Shown here piece by piece: positions 7,882-14,454 of a stretch of 16,651 nucleotides of DNA; position 1 is the stretch's first letter; each line of letters starts with the position of its first letter. The notes beneath the pieces are model-generated. The model saw nothing but the letters and a program-made list of their open reading frames with translations, was not told the origin of the DNA and ran no database searches. The DNA lies in assembly GCA_002309675.1 (NCBI GenBank), contig DBXX01000112.1:52956-69606 (forward strand), written 5' to 3'. A program made the position numbers and the translations under genes. Origin of the DNA: Lachnospiraceae bacterium UBA1201 (GTDB lineage: Bacteria; Bacillota; Clostridia; Lachnospirales; Lachnospiraceae).

Positions 7882-7916
7882 TTCCGGGCGCGGCGCATTT
7901 TGCTCCTCGCTCGGAA
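7882..7916 (+). promoter_or_regulatory. Stable hairpin between the glycosyltransferase gene and folC
   Basis: Bases 7882-7896 pair with 7902-7916 around an ATTTT loop. The stem has 15 positions: 12 Watson-Crick pairs, one G-U, and C/T mismatches at 7891/7907 and 7894/7904. On the + strand it is followed by AAAAATTATAA rather than a T-run, so it does not fit a standard intrinsic terminator; the minus strand also lacks a T-run. It ends eight bases before the folC ribosome binding site (AAGGGA, 7924-7929). It could be an RNA-stability, processing or translation-control element. The structure is seen; the role is inferred. Confidence 0.4.
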
Positions 7917-7934
7917 AAATTATAAGGGACGCAG

Positions 7935-9230
7935 ATGAAGAAGAAAGAGTACACGAGCGGCGTGACCGCAGCCGGCCTGGATGAGATCCGGCTGGGGCTT
8001 AAGCGGATGCGTAAACTCCTCAGCCTGCTGGGGGATCCGCAGGATAAACTGAAGATCGTGCACGTGGCGGGGACCAACGGAAAGGGAACGGTGATCGCCT
8101 TCTTAAAGTCTGTACTATGCAAAGATCCCTCGCGAAGAGTCGGTGTGTTTACCACGCCGGCGGTCTTCGATCCGTGTGAAGTCCTCTGCATCGGTCGAAA
8201 GAATATTACGCCGAAGCGGTTGCAGGCATTAACGAAAGAGGTCGACGACGTGTGCGAGAAGCACTTCCCGAAGGAGGATGCGCCGAGTCCGTTCGAACGT
8301 TTGACCGCAAAAGCTTTTTTATATTTTGCGCATGAGAAGGCCGATATCGTCCTGCTGGAAACTGGCCTCGGCGGTGATCTGGATGCCACGAATGCTTACG
8401 AGGCATCGTCGCAGCTATGCGCGGTTCTGACTTCTGTTGGTGAGGATCATATGGATTTTCTCGGCGATACGACGGCACAGATCGCCGCACATAAAGCCGG
8501 TATCTTCCGCGAGGGTCATCCGGTGATCCTGGGGACGCACATCCCGGAGGATGCAAGGGAAGTCGTTATGAATATGGCGCGGGCGAAGCATTGCCCGGTA
8601 GTAAAGAGTGAAAAGTATCGCGACGCTGTTTCGGGGATGCCGCTTTCGATGTACGGGGCGGCTGCTTCGGAAAATGCTTCGTGTGCCTATGCGTGCCTGC
8701 AGAAGCTGAAGACTCTCGGCTTTAGCGTGACCGATGAAGAGATCCGTGCGGGATTTGCCGAAACCTGCCTGCCGGGGCGATTTGAGATATTATCCCTCGG
8801 CGGACGGAAAGACCGTATCGTCATCCTTGATGGCGCGCATAATCAGCCTGCCGCAAGAAGCTGGGCGGAAAATATAAATTCAAGTCGGAAAGACTATAAA
8901 AAAATCATTGTTTGTGGTATGCTTAAAGATAAGGATCACATGGCTGTCTTGCGACAGATCGCAAGCGTTTCGCCGGATGCGGTCTACTTCGGCGCCACAC
9001 GTGGAAAACGCGGGCTTTCGGCGGTAGCACTGGCGCAGGAGTTTGCACGGCTTCCGGAAGCGAAAACGTGCGAGATCCGCAGGTTCTGCGGAGTGAGGCA
9101 GGCATTTTCCGAAGCGATGATCCGTGCCGGATCGATCGACGGAAGCGTCCTGGTCGCAGCACTCGGATCCTTTACGTTTATCGGATCGTTACGAAAAGAG
9201 ATTCTTTCACGAAAAAACGACGATCAGTAA
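7935..9230 (+). CDS. folC: Bifunctional folylpolyglutamate synthase/dihydrofolate synthase
   Basis: This 431-residue Mur-ligase-family enzyme adds glutamate to dihydropteroate (dihydrofolate synthase) and usually further glutamates to folates. The ATP P-loop is GTNGKGT at residues 46-52. The family's LLETGLGGDLDATNA, LTSVGEDHMDFLG and AAHKAGIFREG segments follow, and the C-terminal domain contains LDGAHNQPAA and VCGMLKDKDH. Length is typical. AAGGGA at 7924-7929 is five bases before the ATG. It opens a folate block, 26 bases before folE, and is separated from the glycosyltransferase by a 75-base gap with a hairpin. Because it is next to folP and folBK rather than alone, dihydrofolate synthase activity is likely its essential role here. 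Whether it also polyglutamylates is expected of the family but not shown by the sequence. Confidence 0.96.
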   Translation: MKKKEYTSGVTAAGLDEIRLGLKRMRKLLSLLGDPQDKLKIVHVAGTNGKGTVIAFLKSVLCKDPSRRVGVFTTPAVFDPCEVLCIGRKNITPKRLQALTKEVDDVCEKHFPKEDAPSPFERLTAKAFLYFAHEKADIVLLETGLGGDLDATNAYEASSQLCAVLTSVGEDHMDFLGDTTAQIAAHKAGIFREGHPVILGTHIPEDAREVVMNMARAKHCPVVKSEKYRDAVSGMPLSMYGAAASENASCAYACLQKLKTLGFSVTDEEIRAGFAETCLPGRFEILSLGGRKDRIVILDGAHNQPAARSWAENINSSRKDYKKIIVCGMLKDKDHMAVLRQIASVSPDAVYFGATRGKRGLSAVALAQEFARLPEAKTCEIRRFCGVRQAFSEAMIRAGSIDGSVLVAALGSFTFIGSLRKEILSRKNDDQ

Positions 9231-9244
9231 ATACGACCTGACAT

Positions 9245-9250
9245 AAGGAG
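9245..9250 (+). promoter_or_regulatory. Ribosome binding site that fixes the folE start
   Basis: AAGGAG abuts a TTG at 9251 and lies six bases before the ATG at 9257. The ATG is therefore the likely start; the TTG two codons upstream would have no spacer. Confidence 0.8.
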
Positions 9251-9256
9251 TTGAAA

Positions 9257-9811
9257 ATGGATAAGAAAAAGATAGAAAAAGGTGTACGCATGATCCTGGA
9301 GGGCATGGGAGAGGATCCGGACCGCGAGGGGCTTGTCGAAACGCCTGCGCGTGTCGCCCGCATGTACGAGGAGATCTTCGCCGGCTACGGTGAGGATGCA
9401 TCCGCGCATCTCGCGAAGCAGTTTTCGGGATGCAACACCGACCTGATCCTGGAGAAGGATATCCCGTTTTACTCGATGTGTGAGCATCATATGGTTCCTT
9501 TTTACGGTAAGGCGCATATTGCGTATATTCCCGGAAAGAAGGTAGCCGGCCTTTCGAAGCTCGCGCGCACCGTGGAAGTATTTGCGAAACGCTTGCAGCT
9601 ACAGGAGCGCATGACCAGCCAGATCGCCGATGCGATCATGCAGGATCTGGGTGCGAAGGGTGTTATGGTCGTTATCGAGGCCGAGCATATGTGCATGACG
9701 ATGCGCGGCGTGAAGAAACCGGGAAGCAAGACCGAGACCTACGTACGTCGCGGAACATTCGCGGACGATGAAAACCTCACCGCCCGTGTATTGTCAATGA
9801 TCCGCGGATAG
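9257..9811 (+). CDS. folE: GTP cyclohydrolase I FolE
   Basis: The 184-residue protein catalyses the first step of folate synthesis, converting GTP to 7,8-dihydroneopterin triphosphate plus formate. It is the zinc-dependent type IA enzyme: C75 and H78 in MCEHHM and C146 in EHMCMTMRG are the three zinc ligands, equivalent to C110, H113 and C181 of the E. coli enzyme. The GLVETPARVARMYEE helix near the N-terminus and the LSKLARTVEVFAKRLQLQERMT segment, with the conserved QERxT, are also present. The enzyme forms a decamer in known cases. Length and motifs are normal, so I see no sign of loss of function. It follows folC by 26 bases and precedes folP by 10. The usual enzyme that removes pyrophosphate from the product is not encoded next to it. 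Confidence 0.97.
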   Translation: MDKKKIEKGVRMILEGMGEDPDREGLVETPARVARMYEEIFAGYGEDASAHLAKQFSGCNTDLILEKDIPFYSMCEHHMVPFYGKAHIAYIPGKKVAGLSKLARTVEVFAKRLQLQERMTSQIADAIMQDLGAKGVMVVIEAEHMCMTMRGVKKPGSKTETYVRRGTFADDENLTARVLSMIRG

Positions 9812-9821
9812 AGGAAGATAC

Positions 9822-10634
9822 ATGAAGATCGGAAACAAAGAGTTTGATTTTGATGCACATACATATGTGATGGGAATCTTAAATGTGACGCCGGATTCAT
9901 TTTCCGACGGAGGCAGATATACGACGATCGACAATGCGTTGATCCGCGTAGAGAGCATGCTCGCTGAGGGGATGGATATCCTCGATATCGGCGGGATGTC
10001 GACGCGTCCGGGTCATGAATTTGTGACGGAAGAGGAAGAGATCCGCAGGGTGATCCCGGTGATCTCAGAAGTGAAGAAGCGTTACGACGTGCCGCTTTCT
10101 GTGGATACATATCGGTCGAAGGTCGCCCGCGCAGCAGTCTGTGTGGGTGCGGACCTGATCAATGATATCTGGGGCCTGCGCGATGATCCTGCTATGGCTC
10201 GCACCGTTGCGGAATCGGGCGTTTGCTATTGCCTCATGCATAACAATACACAGATGATCACGGAAAATGTCGTGGACGGCGTGATCGCGGACCTGGAGGA
10301 GAGCCTTCGGATCGCGGATGCGGCCGGCATTGACCGAAAGAAGATCATCCTGGATCCGGGCATCGGTTTCGCGAAGAATACCGAAGGGAACCTGATCCTG
10401 CTTAAGAATCTGAATGCATTTCACAGGCTCGGGTTGCCGCTTCTTCTGGGGTGTTCGCGTAAATCCGTGATCGGAAATACGCTGGACCTGCCGGCCGATG
10501 AGCGCCTGGAGGGAACGTTGGTGACAACAACGCTGGCCGTAATGGCGCGGTACGGAATCGTCCGCGTACATGATGTGAAAGAGAATAAGCGCACGGTCGC
10601 GATGGCAGAAGCGATCCGCGATATAGAAGCATAA
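9822..10634 (+). CDS. folP: Dihydropteroate synthase FolP
   Basis: The 270-residue TIM-barrel enzyme condenses 6-hydroxymethyl-dihydropterin pyrophosphate with p-aminobenzoate to give dihydropteroate; it is the sulfonamide target. Loop 1 is ILNVTPDSFSDGG with the magnesium-binding N21. Loop 2 is DIGGMSTRPG from D55; M59 occupies the position that is Glu in the common GGESTRPG form. Pterin-site residues include D95 (SVDTYR), D178 (LDPGIGFAKN) and K214 (GCSRKSVIG), followed by the C-terminal RVHDV. All other signature residues are intact, so I expect it to be active. GAGGAAG at 9811-9817 overlaps the folE stop and sets the ATG at 9822, suggesting coupled translation. It is the centre of the folate block. 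An effect of M59 on sulfonamide or pABA binding is possible but unproven. Confidence 0.96.
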   Translation: MKIGNKEFDFDAHTYVMGILNVTPDSFSDGGRYTTIDNALIRVESMLAEGMDILDIGGMSTRPGHEFVTEEEEIRRVIPVISEVKKRYDVPLSVDTYRSKVARAAVCVGADLINDIWGLRDDPAMARTVAESGVCYCLMHNNTQMITENVVDGVIADLEESLRIADAAGIDRKKIILDPGIGFAKNTEGNLILLKNLNAFHRLGLPLLLGCSRKSVIGNTLDLPADERLEGTLVTTTLAVMARYGIVRVHDVKENKRTVAMAEAIRDIEA

Positions 10635-10652
10635 ACTCTGAAGGGGAAGAGT

Positions 10653-11492
10653 ATGGATCAGTCGAAGATGGATCATATTTTTATCAATGAGGTTCCGTTT
10701 TACGCGAACCATGGCGTATTTGCCGAGGAAAAAAGCCTCGGACAGACGTTTTTGCTGTCCTTAAAGCTGTTCATCCCGATGGAGGAGGCAGCGATCGGGG
10801 ATGACCTGAAGAAAACGATCCACTACGGAGAGGCGACACAGAAGGCGGTTGCCTTTTTGCAGGAGAATACATACGGGCTGCTGGAGACGGCGGCGCATCG
10901 CCTCGCGGTTTGGCTGTTGGATGAGTATCCGCGGCTTGAAGGCGTCACGGTCACATTGTCGAAGCCGGGAGCGCCTGTCCGGTTCTCGTTCCAGTCTCTG
11001 GGAGTGAGCGTAACACGTTCCCGCCATACGGCGTATTTGTCACTGGGTTCTAACCTGGGCGACCGTAAGGCCATGCTGGACGCAGGCATTGACCGATTAA
11101 AACAAAATCCGGAGATCCGCGTTAAGAAGGTTTCCGAATATATCAATACCCCTGCCTGGGGCTATACGGACCAGCCGGATTTCTTAAACGCAGCGGTCGA
11201 GATCAAAACGACGCTGTCTCCGCAGATGCTGCTGGCGGCTTGCCGGGACGCTGAGGCGTCGCAAAACCGCACCCGGCAGATCCACTGGGGGCCGCGCACA
11301 CTGGACGTTGATATCTTGCTCTACGACGATGAGGTGATCGCAACGCCGGATCTGGTGATCCCGCACCCCAGAATGACGGAGCGAGCATTTGTTTTACAGC
11401 CCATGACGATGATCGCACCGGGTGTATGTCACCCCGTGCTGCACATGAACATGGAGCAGCTTTTGGAGCAACTGAATGAGAAAAGAGGATGA
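10653..11492 (+). CDS. folBK: Fused dihydroneopterin aldolase / HPPK (FolB-FolK)
   Basis: This 279-residue protein joins two consecutive folate enzymes. Residues 1-120 are dihydroneopterin aldolase: NHGVFAEEKSLGQTF with E26 (equivalent to Glu22 of the S. aureus enzyme), HYGE with Y58, and the catalytic lysine K104 in LSKPGAPV. Residues about 127-279 are 6-hydroxymethyl-7,8-dihydropterin pyrophosphokinase: LSLGSNLGDR from L129, then WGPRTLDVDILLYDD with the magnesium ligands D218 and D220, then TPDLVIPHPRMTERAFVL. The fusion delivers the aldolase product directly to the kinase, and FolP, encoded just upstream, uses the final product. AGGGGA at 10642-10647 is five bases before the chosen ATG; a second Met at codon 6 is possible but further from the site. 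Fused folB-folK genes are known in Firmicutes. Both active sites look intact. Confidence 0.95.
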   Translation: MDQSKMDHIFINEVPFYANHGVFAEEKSLGQTFLLSLKLFIPMEEAAIGDDLKKTIHYGEATQKAVAFLQENTYGLLETAAHRLAVWLLDEYPRLEGVTVTLSKPGAPVRFSFQSLGVSVTRSRHTAYLSLGSNLGDRKAMLDAGIDRLKQNPEIRVKKVSEYINTPAWGYTDQPDFLNAAVEIKTTLSPQMLLAACRDAEASQNRTRQIHWGPRTLDVDILLYDDEVIATPDLVIPHPRMTERAFVLQPMTMIAPGVCHPVLHMNMEQLLEQLNEKRG

Positions 11493-11495
11493 CCG

Positions 11496-12824
11496 ATGAT
11501 CGATTACGAACCGATATTATACAGAAATCTGCAGAAGTCCGACCTGTACGACGGACTTTGTGAGCTTTTTTCAATGCACGAGGCAAATGACCCCGCGACA
11601 CTTGCAATCTACGAGCAGACATTTTCCCGTTTGGTCGGTAAACTGATCGCCGACATCGCCGAGCGTTACGGACTGTCCGGCAACCTCGCCCATATCTATC
11701 TGACCTATGCGCTCGTGAACTCGGAAAATGCATACGCGCTTGCACTTGAGCGCCGCAGTGAGGAACTGCCTGTGGATTCAAACCTGGTACGTTTGGCACA
11801 TCAGGATCTGAAGCATTTCATGAATATGTTTGCCTGCGATTTCACACGCCCGATCGATGATGAGGTGAAGAAGGACATTTTCCGCGATTACAACTGTATG
11901 ACGGGCGGTCGTGTCCGTTATCCTTTGGAAACGGTTCACGATGTGAATGTTTTGGCACGTCAGCTCGGACATGCGGCGATGGAGGGAGATCTGGACGCAT
12001 TCTGCGGTTATCTGGAGCGCTTTTATCGTAATGTCGGCGTCGGAAAACTGGGCCTGTATAAGGCTTTCCGTATGGCGGAGAAGGTCGTTTCCGGCGGAAA
12101 TACGACGGTCACTCTGGAGCAGATGACGCATTGCAGTTCATTTACCTTCGATGACCTCGTAGGATACAAAGATCAGGTGAAGATGCTTTGTGATAATACC
12201 GAGAGTTTTCTTGCGGGACGCTCGTGCAACAATGTGCTTCTGTTCGGCGACAGCGGTACAGGAAAGAGTTCCAGCATCAAAGCCTGCATGAACAAATATT
12301 ATCCGAGCGGTCTTCGCATGATCGAAGTCTATAAGCATCAGTTCCAGCATTTGCCGGATATCATCAAATCCCTGAAGGGACGCAATTACCGGTTCGTCAT
12401 CTACATGGATGACCTGTCGTTTGAAGAATATGAGATCGAATACAAATACCTGAAGGCTGTCATCGAAGGTGGCCTGGAGGAGAAGCCTGAGAATGTCTGC
12501 ATCTACGCGACGTCGAACCGCAGACACCTCATCAAGGAGTCGGTTCTGGACAATGAAGAAAAACGCGCCGATGATCTGCACGGCGGGGACGGCATTCAGG
12601 AGAAACTGTCCCTGGCTGCACGTTTCGGCGTGACCATCTATTACGGAAGCCCGAACCGCGCGGATTTCGAGGAGATGGTGGAGACCCTGGCGCGCCGCGC
12701 GGATCTCACCATCCCGAAGGACGAACTGCTGGCGCAGGCCCATCGATGGGAACTGCGGCACGGCATGATGTCCGGACGTTTGGCAGCTCAGTTCATCGCG
12801 GATCTGAGTAACCGGAAACTGTAA
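11496..12824 (+). CDS. DUF815 family AAA+-type ATP-binding protein
   Basis: This 442-residue protein belongs to the DUF815 family (COG2607) of predicted P-loop ATPases; its cellular job is not established. The ATPase core occupies about residues 210-430. Walker A is GDSGTGKSS from G251, Walker B is FVIYMDDLSFEE with D305-D306, and ATSNRRHL is a sensor-1-like segment. The C-terminal lid ends in GMMSGRLAAQFIADL. Residues 1-200 are a helical N-terminal region without a motif I recognise. There is no signal peptide or transmembrane segment, so it should be cytoplasmic. AGAGGA at 11484-11489 lies inside the end of folBK, and the ATG follows the folBK stop by three bases, so translation is likely coupled to the folate genes. 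The next genes handle polyphosphate. The family is sure; the function is unknown. Confidence 0.88.
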   Translation: MIDYEPILYRNLQKSDLYDGLCELFSMHEANDPATLAIYEQTFSRLVGKLIADIAERYGLSGNLAHIYLTYALVNSENAYALALERRSEELPVDSNLVRLAHQDLKHFMNMFACDFTRPIDDEVKKDIFRDYNCMTGGRVRYPLETVHDVNVLARQLGHAAMEGDLDAFCGYLERFYRNVGVGKLGLYKAFRMAEKVVSGGNTTVTLEQMTHCSSFTFDDLVGYKDQVKMLCDNTESFLAGRSCNNVLLFGDSGTGKSSSIKACMNKYYPSGLRMIEVYKHQFQHLPDIIKSLKGRNYRFVIYMDDLSFEEYEIEYKYLKAVIEGGLEEKPENVCIYATSNRRHLIKESVLDNEEKRADDLHGGDGIQEKLSLAARFGVTIYYGSPNRADFEEMVETLARRADLTIPKDELLAQAHRWELRHGMMSGRLAAQFIADLSNRKL

Positions 12825-12866
12825 ATCATATACATAGGACCAGCAGAAACCGAAAGGAGGACGCCT

Positions 12867-14408
12867 ATGGCCGTAAAACTGTTCGCTGCTGTCGATGTCG
12901 GTTCTTTTGAACTCGAACTATCCATCTACGAAATGAATATGAAGGGCAGGATCGCCTGCATTGACCATGTGCGTCACGTGATCGGTCTCGGTAACGACAC
13001 CTATCGCGACGGCGTTATCAGCAAAGAGATGCTGGATGAGTTGTGCGCGACGTTGTCGGGCTTTAACGAGATCATGCAGGGGTATCATGTCGAGGCGTAC
13101 CGCGCCTATGCGACGAGTGCGCTGCGTGAGGCGAAAAACCGTGTCATCGTGCTCGACCAGATAAAGGTACGTACCGGGCTCGAGGTAACGGTGCTCTCAA
13201 ATGCAGAGCAGCGCTACCTGACCTATAGCGCCATCCCGTTGTGGATGCCGTCCTTTAAAGAAGTCGTGGAGGAGCCTTGTGCCATCGTGGACGTCGGTTA
13301 TGGAAGCACCCAGATCTCGATGTACGAAAAAGGTTTGCTGATCTCCACGCAAAACCTGGGCTTGGGCGCCCTGCGTATGCAGTCCACACTCGACGAATTT
13401 TCCTACACCGGGGATGTTTACCGCCTCGCTGAGGAGCTTGCGGACAATGAAATGGACACCTTCCGCCGTTATGGCAGTGACAGTAAAGACCTGAAGCGCA
13501 TCCTCGCGATCGGCGACTGCATCCAGTTGTTTGTTGCAAAGGTCATGCATATGCCGAAGGCGCAGGTCATTCGTTCGGAAGATTTTATACGCACCTATAT
13601 GGAAGTGCGCAAGACCAGCGCAAATGATATGGCTACAAATTACGGCATACCGGAGGAATATGCGAAACTGATCCTTCCGGTAGCCATGATCTATTATCGC
13701 TTTTTGATGCATTCGGATGCGACGGAGATCTATCTGCCGGGCGTGAACCTGAGTGACGGTATTGCGACCGAGTACGCAAATAAGCAGAAACTGCTTCCGG
13801 CCGCATCGGTGAATGATTTCGCGCAGGAGTCTCTGGAGGCGGCGCGTCGCATACGCAACCGGTATCTCGGAAATGCCGAGCACTCCGAAACGCTTTCCGA
13901 CATCGCAGCCCTTCTGTTCGACAACATGAAGAAGCAGCACGGCCTCGGCAAACGCAGCCGCCTGCTGTTGCAGATGGCGGCGATCCTGCATGACTGCGGT
14001 AAGTTCATCAATATCTCGCTTCCGGGTGAGTGTTCCTATTGTATCGTGAAATCGACGGAGATCCTGGGCCTTTCGCAGCAGGAGCAGGCCATTCTGGCCA
14101 ATGTGATCCGCTTCAACACGATAGCGCTTCCGTTCGACGAGAAGCCGGAAGAAGCGCTTACGACGGAGAGTTATCGCACCGTCATCAAGTTGACCGCGAT
14201 CCTGCGCCTTGCGAATGCTTTGGATCGCAGCCACCGCCAGAAGATCAAGGATATCCGCATTGCCCTTAAAGACGAGCAGTTGCAGATTCTGGTCGACAGT
14301 AAGGCGGATATCGCGCTTGAGAGGGGAATGCTGGCGCGTAAAGCAGACTTCTTCGCGCAAGTCTTCGGCATCGTGCCGGTATTGAAACAGAAGAGGAAAC
14401 TGGGATAG
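12867..14408 (+). CDS. Ppx/GppA phosphatase-like protein with C-terminal HD domain
   Basis: The 513-residue protein has an ASKHA-fold Ppx/GppA region (about residues 1-310) and an HD-type helical domain (about 330-480, with H375-D376 in LHDCGKF). Ppx/GppA enzymes remove terminal phosphate from polyphosphate or pppGpp. Recognised positions are D10 in the first phosphate loop, E114 in LSNAEQRYLTY (aligned to the catalytic Glu), and D142 in the second loop DVGYGSTQ. Two loops depart from the canonical form: DVGSFELEL replaces the usual GSNS-type sequence, and Y145 and Q149 replace Gly and Glu of GGGSTE. Activity may thus be reduced or changed. From memory, clostridial homologues share some of these changes. 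The 46-base spacing to ppk1 points to a role in polyphosphate turnover. AAAGGAGG at 12853-12860 sets the start. Exopolyphosphatase is the likeliest label; pppGpp hydrolase or a polyphosphate/nucleotide sensor are alternatives. Confidence 0.85.
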   Translation: MAVKLFAAVDVGSFELELSIYEMNMKGRIACIDHVRHVIGLGNDTYRDGVISKEMLDELCATLSGFNEIMQGYHVEAYRAYATSALREAKNRVIVLDQIKVRTGLEVTVLSNAEQRYLTYSAIPLWMPSFKEVVEEPCAIVDVGYGSTQISMYEKGLLISTQNLGLGALRMQSTLDEFSYTGDVYRLAEELADNEMDTFRRYGSDSKDLKRILAIGDCIQLFVAKVMHMPKAQVIRSEDFIRTYMEVRKTSANDMATNYGIPEEYAKLILPVAMIYYRFLMHSDATEIYLPGVNLSDGIATEYANKQKLLPAASVNDFAQESLEAARRIRNRYLGNAEHSETLSDIAALLFDNMKKQHGLGKRSRLLLQMAAILHDCGKFINISLPGECSYCIVKSTEILGLSQQEQAILANVIRFNTIALPFDEKPEEALTTESYRTVIKLTAILRLANALDRSHRQKIKDIRIALKDEQLQILVDSKADIALERGMLARKADFFAQVFGIVPVLKQKRKLG

Positions 14409-14409
14409 A

Positions 14410-14424
14410 GGATCGCTCGGATCC
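14410..14424 (+). repeat. Short inverted repeat before ppk1
   Basis: GGATC at 14410-14414 pairs with GATCC at 14420-14424 around a five-base GCTCG loop, between the ppx stop and the ppk1 ribosome binding site. It has only five base pairs and is followed by GCTTTG, which is too weak for a terminator. It might modestly affect the junction. Confidence 0.2.
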
Positions 14425-14441
14425 GCTTTGCAAACGAAATT

Positions 14442-14448
14442 AGGAAGG
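14442..14448 (+). promoter_or_regulatory. Ribosome binding site that fixes the ppk1 start
   Basis: AGGAAGG lies six bases before the ATG at 14455. The frame is open back to a TTG at 14428, but that start would place the site inside the coding sequence and add nine residues unlike the conserved YINRELSWLEFN N-terminus of the family. Confidence 0.8.
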
Positions 14449-14454
14449 TATTCT

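Noticed and set aside
7884..7914. The hairpin as an intrinsic terminator
   Set aside because: Neither strand has a T-run after the stem; the + strand has AAAAATTATAA downstream.
8915..8923. TGGTATGCT as an internal promoter -10 in folC
   Set aside because: No -35 at the right spacing is present, and the AT-rich patch encodes the conserved VCGMLKDKDH motif of FolC, which explains the sequence.
12825..12866. TATACA near 12829 as a promoter for the Ppx-like gene
   Set aside because: The -10 match is only partial and the region 17 bases upstream (GAGTAA) does not resemble a -35 box.
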